A stretch of 7,590 bases of DNA from Paracoccaceae bacterium (GTDB lineage Bacteria; Pseudomonadota; Alphaproteobacteria; Rhodobacterales; Rhodobacteraceae), in NCBI GenBank assembly GCA_902525995.1, contig CABZJG010000087.1:1-7590 (forward strand), in the 5' to 3' direction. This document shows positions 1 through 6,419 of the stretch, piece by piece. Within the stretch, counting starts at the first letter, position 1; every line of letters starts with the position of its first letter. A model generated the notes under the pieces. That model did no database searches. It worked only from the letters and a program-made list of their open reading frames with translations, and was not told the origin of the DNA. Made by a program: the position numbers and the translations under genes.

Positions 1-276
1 GATGCTGGACTATATGTCCGGGCGGTAAGGCCTTAACGGCGGGTTGGCCTTGTGCGCAGAAGATGCCTGTTCGGGCTTTTGAGAAACAGCATGGCCAAAA
101 AGCCCTTTAGATCGGGCCGGTTTTCAAACCCAAAAAGCGATAGCACCATAGGCTAAATTAAGCAGCGCCTCGCAGTGATTTGGACCTTGTATATTTTGGC
201 CAGCGGCGCTGACTGCTGCGCCATCAAAATGAACCATCTTGGCTGTGCTGGCCGCGTCAGAAAATAGGGGGGTTCG
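1..276. other. Left-end stretch with no supported gene
   Basis: No open frame here has a convincing start, ribosome binding site or recognisable family. At the edge, two plus-strand frames close at a stop (28 or 36), so the tail of a plus-strand gene convergent with the operon is possible but cannot be shown. A 10-bp perfect palindrome, TAAGGCCTTA, lies at 27-36. The hairpin at 97-118 is the only structural element worth naming. Confidence 0.5.
97..118 (-). terminator. Weak terminator-like hairpin downstream of the zinc-GTPase operon
   Basis: Read on the minus strand, GCCC and GGGC (117-114 and 105-102) form a 4-bp stem, extendable by a G-U pair, around an 8-nt loop and are followed directly by five T residues (101-97). 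This resembles a short rho-independent terminator about 160 nt downstream of the last operon gene. The stem is short, so the call is tentative. On the plus strand the same hairpin is followed two bases later by TTTT, so it could act weakly in both directions. Confidence 0.35.
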
Positions 277-549
277 TCAGGTATGAGATTTGATTTTAAA
301 CGCCATAGATTGGCGATCGCGCGCTAAAGTGCGCGCTTCGGCTTGGCTCAGCGATAAAAGTGTGTCTTCTGGTGTGAGCCCTCTTGCCAAGGATTTTGAC
401 CAGATACGCCGGGCCGATGCCGGCGACCAGGGCAAGGCCGCTTCTGACAGCCATTGCCGTAAAGGGGCCGGTAGACTGTCAAACGCAGCCATAGGATCGT
501 CAGCGCGGCGGCGGCGGCGCAAACTGCTCTGCCCCAAGTTCCGGCTCAT
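277..549 (-). CDS. Small basic protein, DUF6525-like
   Basis: A 90-residue protein of unknown function. It opens with a basic stretch (five arginines at residues 11-15) and then has a W/P-rich core around residues 26-50 containing LPAPLRQWL and LPWSPASARRIW. I recognise this as the small Rhodobacterales family usually labelled DUF6525; that is from memory, not a search. There is no signal peptide, membrane segment or cysteine, so it should be cytosolic. Its start overlaps the DUF1826 stop by 4 bp (ATGA), which implies translational coupling as the last gene of the zinc-GTPase operon. The basic N-terminus could contact nucleic acid, but nothing else supports that. Confidence 0.75.
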   Translation of the reverse strand: MSRNLGQSSLRRRRRADDPMAAFDSLPAPLRQWLSEAALPWSPASARRIWSKSLARGLTPEDTLLSLSQAEARTLARDRQSMAFKIKSHT

Positions 550-1181
550 ATTTCTTCGTCCGGATCATCTACTGGGTCAAGCACCAAGACCAGCCGGGTT
601 TCACCCGTGCCTTCGATTGGGGGCGATCGGTGCAACATTCCAGAGGGGCGCTGTTGCGGCCAAAGAGTGCCCCGAAGCAGGATCGGAGAACCGGTTTGAA
701 CCGTGAAGACGTGTTTGGGATCAGTGCCGTCAGTTGAAATCCCGTATTGCGTTCCGGTGCCTCTATAGGTGCAGACCAAACGCGCCTTGATCGCATCGAT
801 ATGGAATTTTCGGCAGGCATTTGTGGTCACGACATCCAGCCTTAGGCGCAGGAACTTTGCGCCCGCAAGACCCGAAAATGAAGCGGCAAGGGATACGATA
901 TCCTTCTCAAGCCAGTCCCGTTCGGGCCCGGCCGGCAAGCCTGACATGTCGCACAGATGGCCAACCGTCTGCGCAAGTTTTTCCAGCGGTAGGATAACCC
1001 GGCCACGGGGCAGAACCTCTGGGTTCAAGCCATCGAGCCAGGTATGGATATTTTTAGGTGTTTGCCGACGCAAGATGGCAGCGCCACATTCGGGCCACAG
1101 AAGATCATCGAGTGACGCCGGAACATCTGCGCTGCCCACATCAATGGCCGAGCCTTTCAATGTCTTTGTGACAAAACTCAT
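546..1181 (-). CDS. DUF1826 domain protein, partner of zinc GTPase
   Basis: A 211-residue soluble protein that I recognise as DUF1826, a family often encoded beside COG0523 zinc GTPases. The conserved part is the C-terminal half. It contains KFHID (residues 125-129), ARLVCTYRGTGTQY (133-146), SPILLRGTLWP (165-175), LHRSPP (183-188) and RLVLVLD (196-202). The biochemical function is not known to me. H127, D129, H184 and R196 follow the order of the iron ligands and co-substrate arginine of 2-oxoglutarate/Fe(II) oxygenases. That is an inference from motif order only. The ATG overlaps the upstream GTPase stop by 4 bp, and its own stop overlaps the next gene by 4 bp, so it is the middle gene of a coupled operon. 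No signal peptide is visible. Confidence 0.82.
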   Translation of the reverse strand: MSFVTKTLKGSAIDVGSADVPASLDDLLWPECGAAILRRQTPKNIHTWLDGLNPEVLPRGRVILPLEKLAQTVGHLCDMSGLPAGPERDWLEKDIVSLAASFSGLAGAKFLRLRLDVVTTNACRKFHIDAIKARLVCTYRGTGTQYGISTDGTDPKHVFTVQTGSPILLRGTLWPQQRPSGMLHRSPPIEGTGETRLVLVLDPVDDPDEEI

Positions 1182-2389
1182 GCAGCATCCTCTGCACGTC
1201 GCCAGATCGGGAAGGGGTCTGGATAATCAGGCAGGTTATCTGGTCCGACCGCGGCAACGGCGGGAACAAGACAATTGTCCAAACGGGCCTTGAGGGCCGG
1301 CCAGTCGATGCCCGCGCCGATAAAGACAATTTCTTGGCGGCGGTCACCCCAGGGGTCTTGCCAATGCGCTTTCATATAGGCTTGTGCGCTCTCATGGGTC
1401 GGCCGCCTGTCTTCGGGAACTGAAGCCCACCACGTGCCCAGCGGCTTAATACTTGATAGGGCCCCTGCCAGTGAAAATTCTGCAACCCAATCGGGCCGTG
1501 TGGATATCCAAAAATGCCCCTTTGCCCGGATCACACCCGGCAGTTCGCCATTTAGAACTTCAAGAATGCGGTCCGGCACAAACGGGCGCCGCATCCGATA
1601 AACGTATGAGGACACGCCGTATTCTTCGGTCTCGGGAACATGCTCTGCAAACCCATAAAGCTCTTTGGCCCACATGGGATGCTCATGCGCTTGATCAAAA
1701 TCGAAAAGCCCAGTGTCGAGGATTTTTTCGGCAGCAACCGAGGAATGGTTGGTTTCGATGATCTCGGCATCGGCGTTGAGGCTCCGGATGACCTTGCGCG
1801 CTGCGTCCAATTTGGCTTCTCCGGCGTCCTCGGCCTTGTTAAGGATCACCACATCAGCGAATTCAATCTGATCGGTCAACAAATGTACCAAGGTCCGCTC
1901 ATCTTCTTCGCCCATGGTTTCACCACGATCCCTCAGAAAGTCATGCGATGAGAAATCGTTCAGAAGGTTTACGGCATCAACAACCGTCACCATCGTGTCA
2001 AGCCGCGCCAAGTCAGATAGGCTTTCACCATACTCATCACGAAAATCAAAGGTTGCAGCCACTGGCAAGGGTTCGGAAATGCCGGTCGATTCAATCAACA
2101 GATAATCAAACCGCCCATCCGCAGCGAGGCGCCGAACTTCTTCAAGCAAGTCGTCGCGCAAAGTGCAGCAAATGCAGCCATTTGACATCTCGACCAATGT
2201 TTCATCCGTGCGGCTAAGTTCGGTGTCAGCCCGAACAAGATCAGCGTCAATGTTCACTTCAGACATATCATTCACGATCACGGCAACCTTGCGGCCCTCT
2301 CGATTGTTTAGCACCCGGTTTAAAAGCGTGGTCTTACCCGCACCTAAAAAACCGGAAAGAACAGTGACGGGAAGACGGGTATCTGACAT
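1178..2389 (-). CDS. zigA: COG0523/CobW-family GTP-binding zinc metallochaperone, ZigA type
   Basis: A 403-residue cytosolic GTPase of the G3E/COG0523 group, whose members deliver metal, mainly zinc under starvation, to client proteins. Visible motifs in order are the Walker A loop GFLGAGKT (13-20), the switch region NDMSEVNID (40-48), the metal-binding GCICC (71-75), a Walker B/switch II region LLIESTG (97-103), and the guanine-specificity motif NKAE (184-187). A CobW C-terminal domain follows at about 257-360 (PGVIRAKGHFWIS and RRQEIVFIG). Length and the DUF1826 partner fit the ZigA subgroup rather than cobalamin-pathway CobW, and no cobalamin genes are nearby. I place the start at 2389 because GGAG lies 7 nt upstream (2397-2400); an in-frame ATG nine codons earlier lacks such a site. 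There is no long histidine-rich loop. It is the first gene of the operon and is probably zinc-repressed. Confidence 0.92.
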   Translation of the reverse strand: MSDTRLPVTVLSGFLGAGKTTLLNRVLNNREGRKVAVIVNDMSEVNIDADLVRADTELSRTDETLVEMSNGCICCTLRDDLLEEVRRLAADGRFDYLLIESTGISEPLPVAATFDFRDEYGESLSDLARLDTMVTVVDAVNLLNDFSSHDFLRDRGETMGEEDERTLVHLLTDQIEFADVVILNKAEDAGEAKLDAARKVIRSLNADAEIIETNHSSVAAEKILDTGLFDFDQAHEHPMWAKELYGFAEHVPETEEYGVSSYVYRMRRPFVPDRILEVLNGELPGVIRAKGHFWISTRPDWVAEFSLAGALSSIKPLGTWWASVPEDRRPTHESAQAYMKAHWQDPWGDRRQEIVFIGAGIDWPALKARLDNCLVPAVAAVGPDNLPDYPDPFPIWRRAEDAA

Positions 2390-2421
2390 GGGTATGCTCC
2401 AATGGCTGCCTAGCAAGTCAC

Positions 2422-2438
2422 GTAACTTATACTGTTAC
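2422..2438. promoter_or_regulatory. Candidate operator GTAAC-N7-GTTAC over the zigA -10 box
   Basis: A perfect 5-bp inverted repeat separated by 7 bp encloses the predicted -10 of the zinc-GTPase operon. Candidate binders are Zur, expected for a ZigA operon, or the divergently encoded Rrf2 protein. The sequence alone cannot decide between them. Confidence 0.45.
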
Positions 2439-2454
2439 TAGACGAATGCAACAA
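2426..2454 (-). promoter_or_regulatory. Predicted promoter of the zinc-GTPase operon
   Basis: On the minus strand, TATAAG (2431-2426) matches the -10 consensus at five of six positions. TTGTTG (2454-2449) lies 17 bp upstream as a -35 box with the conserved TTG. The -10 box is 37 bp upstream of the chosen zigA start. Both boxes fall inside inverted repeats, which suits repression by a dimeric regulator. Confidence 0.5.
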
Positions 2455-2470
2455 CTATTGTTACATGTAA
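2450..2470. promoter_or_regulatory. Two abutting inverted repeats in the divergent promoter
   Basis: AACAA-CTA-TTGTT (2450-2462) is a perfect 5-bp inverted repeat lying over the predicted zigA -35. It overlaps by 2 bp the perfect 10-bp palindrome TTACATGTAA (2461-2470), which sits just upstream of the Rrf2 ribosome binding site. TGTTAC occurs at 2433-2438 and again at 2459-2464, a 26-bp offset. These look like further operator half-sites able to control both divergent genes. Confidence 0.4.
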
Positions 2471-2494
2471 TGCTTGCCAGGAGAAAAATTTCAC

Positions 2495-2899
2495 ATGAAG
2501 CGCAACAGCCGCCTATCGCTCGCCCTGCACACGCTCAGTCACATGGCCGGGGATCCAGGCCGCGTGCGCACATCTGCGGAGATTGCAGATCATGCTGGCA
2601 CGAACCCTGTTGTTGTGCGACGCGTGTTGGGGCGGCTTCGTGAAGCGGGGCTTTTGACATCTGAAAAAGGGCACGCAGGCGGCTGGCGGCTGGCGCGCGA
2701 TCCAAAAAATATCAGCCTTGCGGATGTGTATCTTGCTTTGGACGAAAGCCTTATTTCGACCGGAACCGAAAATCACACCCCTGCGTGTTCGGTAGAGCAT
2801 GCACTGCAGCGCCGGGTTTTAAGTGTGATGGAAGAAATCGAACAAAGCCTGATCGAGCGGTTGAGTGAAACAACCATCTCCGAGGTTTTGGAGGTTTAG
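2495..2899 (+). CDS. Rrf2-family winged-helix transcriptional regulator
   Basis: A 134-residue Rrf2-type DNA-binding protein. Residues 1-50 carry the helix-turn-helix, with the recognition helix near NPVVVRRVLGRLREAGL (37-53). The wing follows as KGHAGGWRLAR (58-68), and the ISLADVYLALDE stretch (73-84) is typical of the family. Only one cysteine is present (C98 in ACSVEHAL), so the three-cysteine Fe-S ligand set of IscR and NsrR is absent. It therefore probably does not hold that cluster and senses something else. I chose the ATG at 2495 because the family normally begins here and AGGAG (2479-2483) lies 11 nt upstream. The TTG at 2474 would lie upstream of that site. It diverges from the zinc-GTPase operon across palindromes, so autoregulation and control of that operon are plausible but unproven. 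Confidence 0.88.
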   Translation: MKRNSRLSLALHTLSHMAGDPGRVRTSAEIADHAGTNPVVVRRVLGRLREAGLLTSEKGHAGGWRLARDPKNISLADVYLALDESLISTGTENHTPACSVEHALQRRVLSVMEEIEQSLIERLSETTISEVLEV

Positions 2900-2958
2900 C
2901 CAATAGCCTGCGACCTGCAATTCATAGCAGATGGCAGGCTGGCATAGGGGTCATATTT
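2899..2958 (+). terminator. Terminator hairpin after the Rrf2 gene, at a convergent junction
   Basis: AGCCTGC (2905-2911) pairs with GCAGGCT (2934-2940). Inside it CTGC (2915-2918) pairs with GCAG (2927-2930) around the 8-nt loop AATTCATA, separated by a small internal loop. GCC (2899-2901) and GGC (2941-2943) can extend the base past a 3-nt bulge. A TTTTT run begins at 2956, about 13 nt past the stem, which is further than ideal. The strong stem begins at the Rrf2 stop codon and faces the convergent dehydrogenase gene, so it may stop transcription from both sides. Confidence 0.55.
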
Positions 2959-2998
2959 TTGACATCTGGCGATCTTGGTCAAATGAAAAGCCGGGGCC

Positions 2999-4144
2999 CT
3001 ATACCACAGCTAGAAACAAATCCCGCAGCGCAGTATGGGTCAGCGGCCTTGGGTTGCCGCCGCAGAATGGATCATCGAGCGCGCCGCTGATGAGAGCCTC
3101 AAGCGGTTCTGTGGTAGCTCCAAGCTCTGCTAATTTACGCGGAATGCCAAGTCCGTCATTAAGGTCTTGGACAAACCGGCAGAAACCGTCAAATCCACCC
3201 GCGATCCCAAGATAGGCTGCGGCCTGATCAAACCGCGGGGCAATTGCAGGGGCATTAAAATCCAATACAGCAGGCATACAGACCGCATTCGTGGTGCCAT
3301 GGTGGGTTCCAAACATTGCCCCGATGGGATGGCTCATGGCATGGATTGCGCCAAGCCCCTTTTGAAACGCTGTCGCCCCCATCATTGCGGCGCTCATCAT
3401 CTGGGCGCGGGCCTCGATATCCTGGCCGTCGCTGTAGGCGCGCGGCAAGTACTCTTTGACCAAACGCATCCCTTCCAGCGCTATGCCTTGGCTCATGGGA
3501 TGATAATGCGGGCTGGAAAATGCCTCAACGCAATGGGCAAAAGCATCAAGCCCGGTGCCAGCGGTAATGGCAGGCGGCAAACCCACCGTCAGCTCGGGGT
3601 CGCAAATCACCACTGTGGGCAGAACCTTGGGATGAAAGATGATTTTTTTGACATGGGTTTTTGCATTGGTGATCACGCTGGCGCGGCCGACCTCGGATCC
3701 GGTGCCAGCGGTGGTTAGCACCGCGATAATCGGCGCAATGGCACCACTGTCGGCGCGGGTCTACCAATCGCCAATATCTTCAAAATCCCACACCGGCCGG
3801 CTTTGGGCCTGCATAAAGGCCACCATCTTGCCCAGATCGAGGCCCGAGCCGCCGCCAAAGGCAATCACCCCGTCATGGTTGCCCTGCCGATAGGCCGCAA
3901 TCCCTGCGTTCAGGTTTTCCTCTGTTGGATTTGGATCAACCTCACTAAACACAGCGCCGCCCAGCCCGGCGGCCTGCATAAGGTCTAAGGTTTTTTGGGT
4001 AATTTCTAAACTGGCCAGCCAACGGTCAGTAACCAGCAATGGCCGCGCAATGCCCGCCTCGGCGCAGGCAGAAGGCAATTCTTGGATGCGGCCAGAGCCA
4101 AATTTAATCGCAGTTGGGTAAGACCAGTTGGCGGTAAATGTCAT
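2999..4144 (-). pseudogene. Iron-containing alcohol dehydrogenase interrupted by an in-frame TAG
   Basis: Read through, this is a 381-codon group III (iron-activated, NAD(P)-dependent) alcohol dehydrogenase of normal family length. The nucleotide-binding motif is GGGSGLDLGK (97-106). The metal ligands, placed by comparison with FucO, are D200 and H204 (GLDAFAH), H268 (GAIHAMSH) and H282 (THHG), with the conserved H272; all are intact. Codon 128 is TAG (3761-3763) in the same frame on both sides, where the family has GDWW or GDNW followed by TRAD. A single G-to-A change from TGG explains it. Codon 143 is CTA (Leu) where PTTAGTGSE normally has Pro. The N-terminal piece would be 127 residues and lack all metal ligands; the C-terminal piece has only a GTG at 3721 with no ribosome binding site. 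Its start is 75 bp downstream of thiQ, with a weak upstream A/G stretch as ribosome binding site. Substrate is unknown. It is most likely a recent pseudogene, and sequencing error remains possible. Confidence 0.82.
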
Positions 4145-4219
4145 GGTATTGCTTTCTATATTTGGGAAAATAAGGCCACCATCTGTGGGACAATGCAAGC
4201 CTTGAATTTGGCAGGGCCG

Positions 4220-4921
4220 TCAGTCCGTTCCCAAATACGCTGCCAGTGCCGGCGGCGGGTTTTGCAAAAGACCCTCTGTCTGCTCTGCCGGATGTGCCGT
4301 GCCTTCGGCCACCACAATGGTTTTTTCCGCAATGCGCAGCGCATCGGCAGGATCATGGGGCACCATCATCACAAGGCTGCCCCGCTCGCGCGCCAGCTCG
4401 CCAAGCAAATCCAGCATTTCAGCCTTGAGCGCCGGGCCAAGGGCCGAAAATGGCTCGTCCACCAGCAAAATTGGTTTGTCCTGCAGCATCACCCGCGCCA
4501 GAGCCACGCGGCTTTGCTCGCCACCCGACAGCTGCGGCGGTTTTTTTGTCCCAAACCCGGCCAGACCGACCCGCTCCAACGCCGTTTCGACCTGATCGGT
4601 TTGATCGGCGGTCAGCTTTGCGCGGCGGGTCAGTGCCAGCGCAATATTGCGTGCAGCGCTCAGGTGGGGAAACAGATTGTTGTCCTGAAACAGCATTGCC
4701 ATCGGGCGCTGGGCTGGCGGCAGTGCCGCAATATCGCGCCCCTCCCATAAAATCTGCCCCTCCTGCAGCGCAAGAAATCCCGCTATTGCAGCAAGCAGGG
4801 ATGATTTGCCCGCACCAGAGGGCCCCATCACCGCATAGATGCCGACCTCAAGCGGCGGCAAAGATGCGGTTAGGTGAAATCCGCCTTGGGCAATGTGGAC
4901 GTTGTTAATCTTGAGCACCAT
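4220..4921 (-). CDS. thiQ: Thiamine ABC transporter ATP-binding protein
   Basis: A 233-residue ABC ATPase that powers thiamine, TMP or TPP import at the cytoplasmic face of the inner membrane. Visible motifs are Walker A GPSGAGKS (33-40), Q-loop Q79 in FQDNNLF, signature LSGGEQ (131-136), Walker B ILLVDE (151-156) and switch histidine H189. Its short length without a C-terminal regulatory domain fits ThiQ, and it sits last in thiBPQ. The ATG overlaps the thiP stop by 17 bp, indicating coupled translation. Two residues differ from the common pattern: P188 precedes the switch histidine where T or S is usual, and the D-loop reads SALG rather than SALD. The latter may be normal for alphaproteobacterial ThiQ. 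Confidence 0.92.
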   Translation of the reverse strand: MVLKINNVHIAQGGFHLTASLPPLEVGIYAVMGPSGAGKSSLLAAIAGFLALQEGQILWEGRDIAALPPAQRPMAMLFQDNNLFPHLSAARNIALALTRRAKLTADQTDQVETALERVGLAGFGTKKPPQLSGGEQSRVALARVMLQDKPILLVDEPFSALGPALKAEMLDLLGELARERGSLVMMVPHDPADALRIAEKTIVVAEGTAHPAEQTEGLLQNPPPALAAYLGTD

Positions 4922-6419
4922 ACCGCCCTACCCTGTCAAATAGCCAAAACAAACCCAAGCTGAGTGCCAGCAAAAGCACCGCTGCTGCTGCGGCCTGATC
5001 CATCCGATAAGACCCCATGAGCTGATAGAGTTTCAACGGCAAAGTCGCCCGCTCGGCGTCCCCGAAAAGCGCAATCACGCCGAGATCACCCATCGACAAG
5101 GCCGCCGTTAATCCTGCTGCAAATCCAAGGGGCCGGCGCAAACGCGGCAGCATAACCCAGCGAAACCACCCACATGCGCCAAGATCAAGCGCTGCCGACA
5201 GGCGGGAAAAGTTCTGCTCGACCGCCTGCACCTCAGGCCGCAGGATACGCAGCGCAAAGGGCAAGCTCATCAACGCATTGACGCATAGGGTCACCCCGAG
5301 CGCCACATCAAACGGATTGACATAGGGGCGCACAATTAAAAACAATCCCGTGCCCAGCACCAAAGGCGACACGGCGATGCCCAAGGTTGCAATCAACTCG
5401 CCCCACCGCGTCGCCAGCGGCAGCGCAAAGCACAAGCACAGCAGCGTGGCGCCCAGCGCAAGCGCAAGCGAGCGCAGCGCCGCAAGCCAGACCGGCGCCC
5501 CAAGATCGGTAAGACCGGCAGCCCCCTTGATGAACAGCAGCGCCAAAGGCAGGATTAAAAACAACATAGCGCTAAAGATCACACCTGCATCAATGCAGCG
5601 TTCCGACAAGGGCCGAAGCGCAGCCGTCGCCGGCCGGTCCAGCCCGATACCCAAACGGTCATGACCTGCCAGCCAAAGCGCAACACCGGCCGCACCAACC
5701 GACAAAAAGAGCTGCACCAAGCCCAGAAGGGCGGCGGTGGCAAAATCAAACTCAAAGCGAAAGGCCTGATAAATTGCCAATTCAATGGTGGTGGCTTTGG
5801 GCCCGCCGCCCAAGGTGAGCGCCACCGCAAAGCTTGACAGGCAAATGACAAAAATCACCGCAAAGGCCGAGGGCAATATCCGCCGGATCATCGGCCATTC
5901 GATTAGATAAAACCGCGCCATCGCCCCAAGCCCAAGGCTTTGGCCCAAGCGGATGCGCTCGGATGGCAACGACATCCACCCCAAAAGAATCATCCGCGTG
6001 GCCAAGGGCAGGTTGAAAAACACATGCGTCAACAGCACACCTTGAAGCCCGTATATGGACAGCGGCTCAAACCCCAGCGCCCGCAGCCCGTCGTTCAGAA
6101 GCCCGTTTTGACCAAAGATGGCAATCAAGCCAAGCACCGCCACAATGACCGGTAAAATAAACGGCGCGCCCAAAAGCATGATGGTCACATCACGCCCCCA
6201 GAAGCGGCTTCTGGCCAGGGCGCGGGCCAGTGGAATGGCCAAAACCACAGAGAGCGCCGCCGACAGCGCGGCCTGCATCAGCGTAAAGCGCAGCGCGGCC
6301 CACTCGGCGGCGCCAAATCGCGCCGCAGCGCTGGCATTATGCCAGACCACCACAAGCGGCGCGATCACAAACGCGGCCAGCGCCGCGCCCGCAATTATTT
6401 GGACAGCGCGCGGCGCCAT
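4905..6419 (-). CDS. thiP: Thiamine ABC transporter permease
   Basis: A 504-residue fused inner-membrane permease with two binding-protein-dependent transport domains, as expected for ThiP (usually about 530 residues). Hydrophobic segments occur near residues 7-27, 45-66, 78-104, 123-147, 183-205, 228-251, 278-299, 315-335, 342-364, 373-392, 433-452 and 477-496. Two EAA-like cytoplasmic loops for docking ThiQ are visible: RLGQSLGLGAMARFYLIEWP (157-176) and SAALDLGACGWFRWVMLPRL (408-427). I place the start at 6419, where the hydrophobic N-terminus begins. An upstream in-frame extension to 6548 would add 43 polar residues encoded within thiB. This start overlaps the thiB end by 25 bp, and the stop overlaps thiQ by 17 bp. 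Confidence 0.92.
   Translation of the reverse strand: MAPRAVQIIAGAALAAFVIAPLVVVWHNASAAARFGAAEWAALRFTLMQAALSAALSVVLAIPLARALARSRFWGRDVTIMLLGAPFILPVIVAVLGLIAIFGQNGLLNDGLRALGFEPLSIYGLQGVLLTHVFFNLPLATRMILLGWMSLPSERIRLGQSLGLGAMARFYLIEWPMIRRILPSAFAVIFVICLSSFAVALTLGGGPKATTIELAIYQAFRFEFDFATAALLGLVQLFLSVGAAGVALWLAGHDRLGIGLDRPATAALRPLSERCIDAGVIFSAMLFLILPLALLFIKGAAGLTDLGAPVWLAALRSLALALGATLLCLCFALPLATRWGELIATLGIAVSPLVLGTGLFLIVRPYVNPFDVALGVTLCVNALMSLPFALRILRPEVQAVEQNFSRLSAALDLGACGWFRWVMLPRLRRPLGFAAGLTAALSMGDLGVIALFGDAERATLPLKLYQLMGSYRMDQAAAAAVLLLALSLGLFWLFDRVGRYGAQD

Noticed and set aside
1..28. Possible tail of a plus-strand gene entering from the left edge
   Set aside because: Only eight codons before TAA; too short to identify or to prefer over the other frames.
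201..221. GGCGC...GCGCC hairpin in the left intergenic region as a terminator
   Set aside because: 5-bp stem with no T-run on either strand.
124..237. Minus-strand 37-codon open frame (ATG at 237) in the left intergenic region, in the same frame as the DUF6525-like gene past its TGA
   Set aside because: No ribosome binding site and no recognised family. Readthrough of the TGA would be needed to join it to the upstream gene, with no supporting signal.
769..1293. Plus-strand 174-codon open frame opposite DUF1826 and the GTPase
   Set aside because: Antisense shadow of two well-supported genes; no family resemblance.
3167..3718. Plus-strand 183-codon open frame opposite the dehydrogenase
   Set aside because: Antisense of a conserved dehydrogenase coding frame whose motifs are unmistakable; the composition looks like a shadow.
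3721..3775. Frameshift as the cause of the split dehydrogenase
   Set aside because: The two halves lie in the same frame (stops at 3761 and 2999 differ by a multiple of three), and the residues between TAG and the second half match the family. The lesion is therefore a nonsense codon, not an indel.
4082..4750. Plus-strand 222-codon open frame opposite thiQ
   Set aside because: The opposite strand carries all the ABC ATPase motifs; this frame has no recognisable domain.
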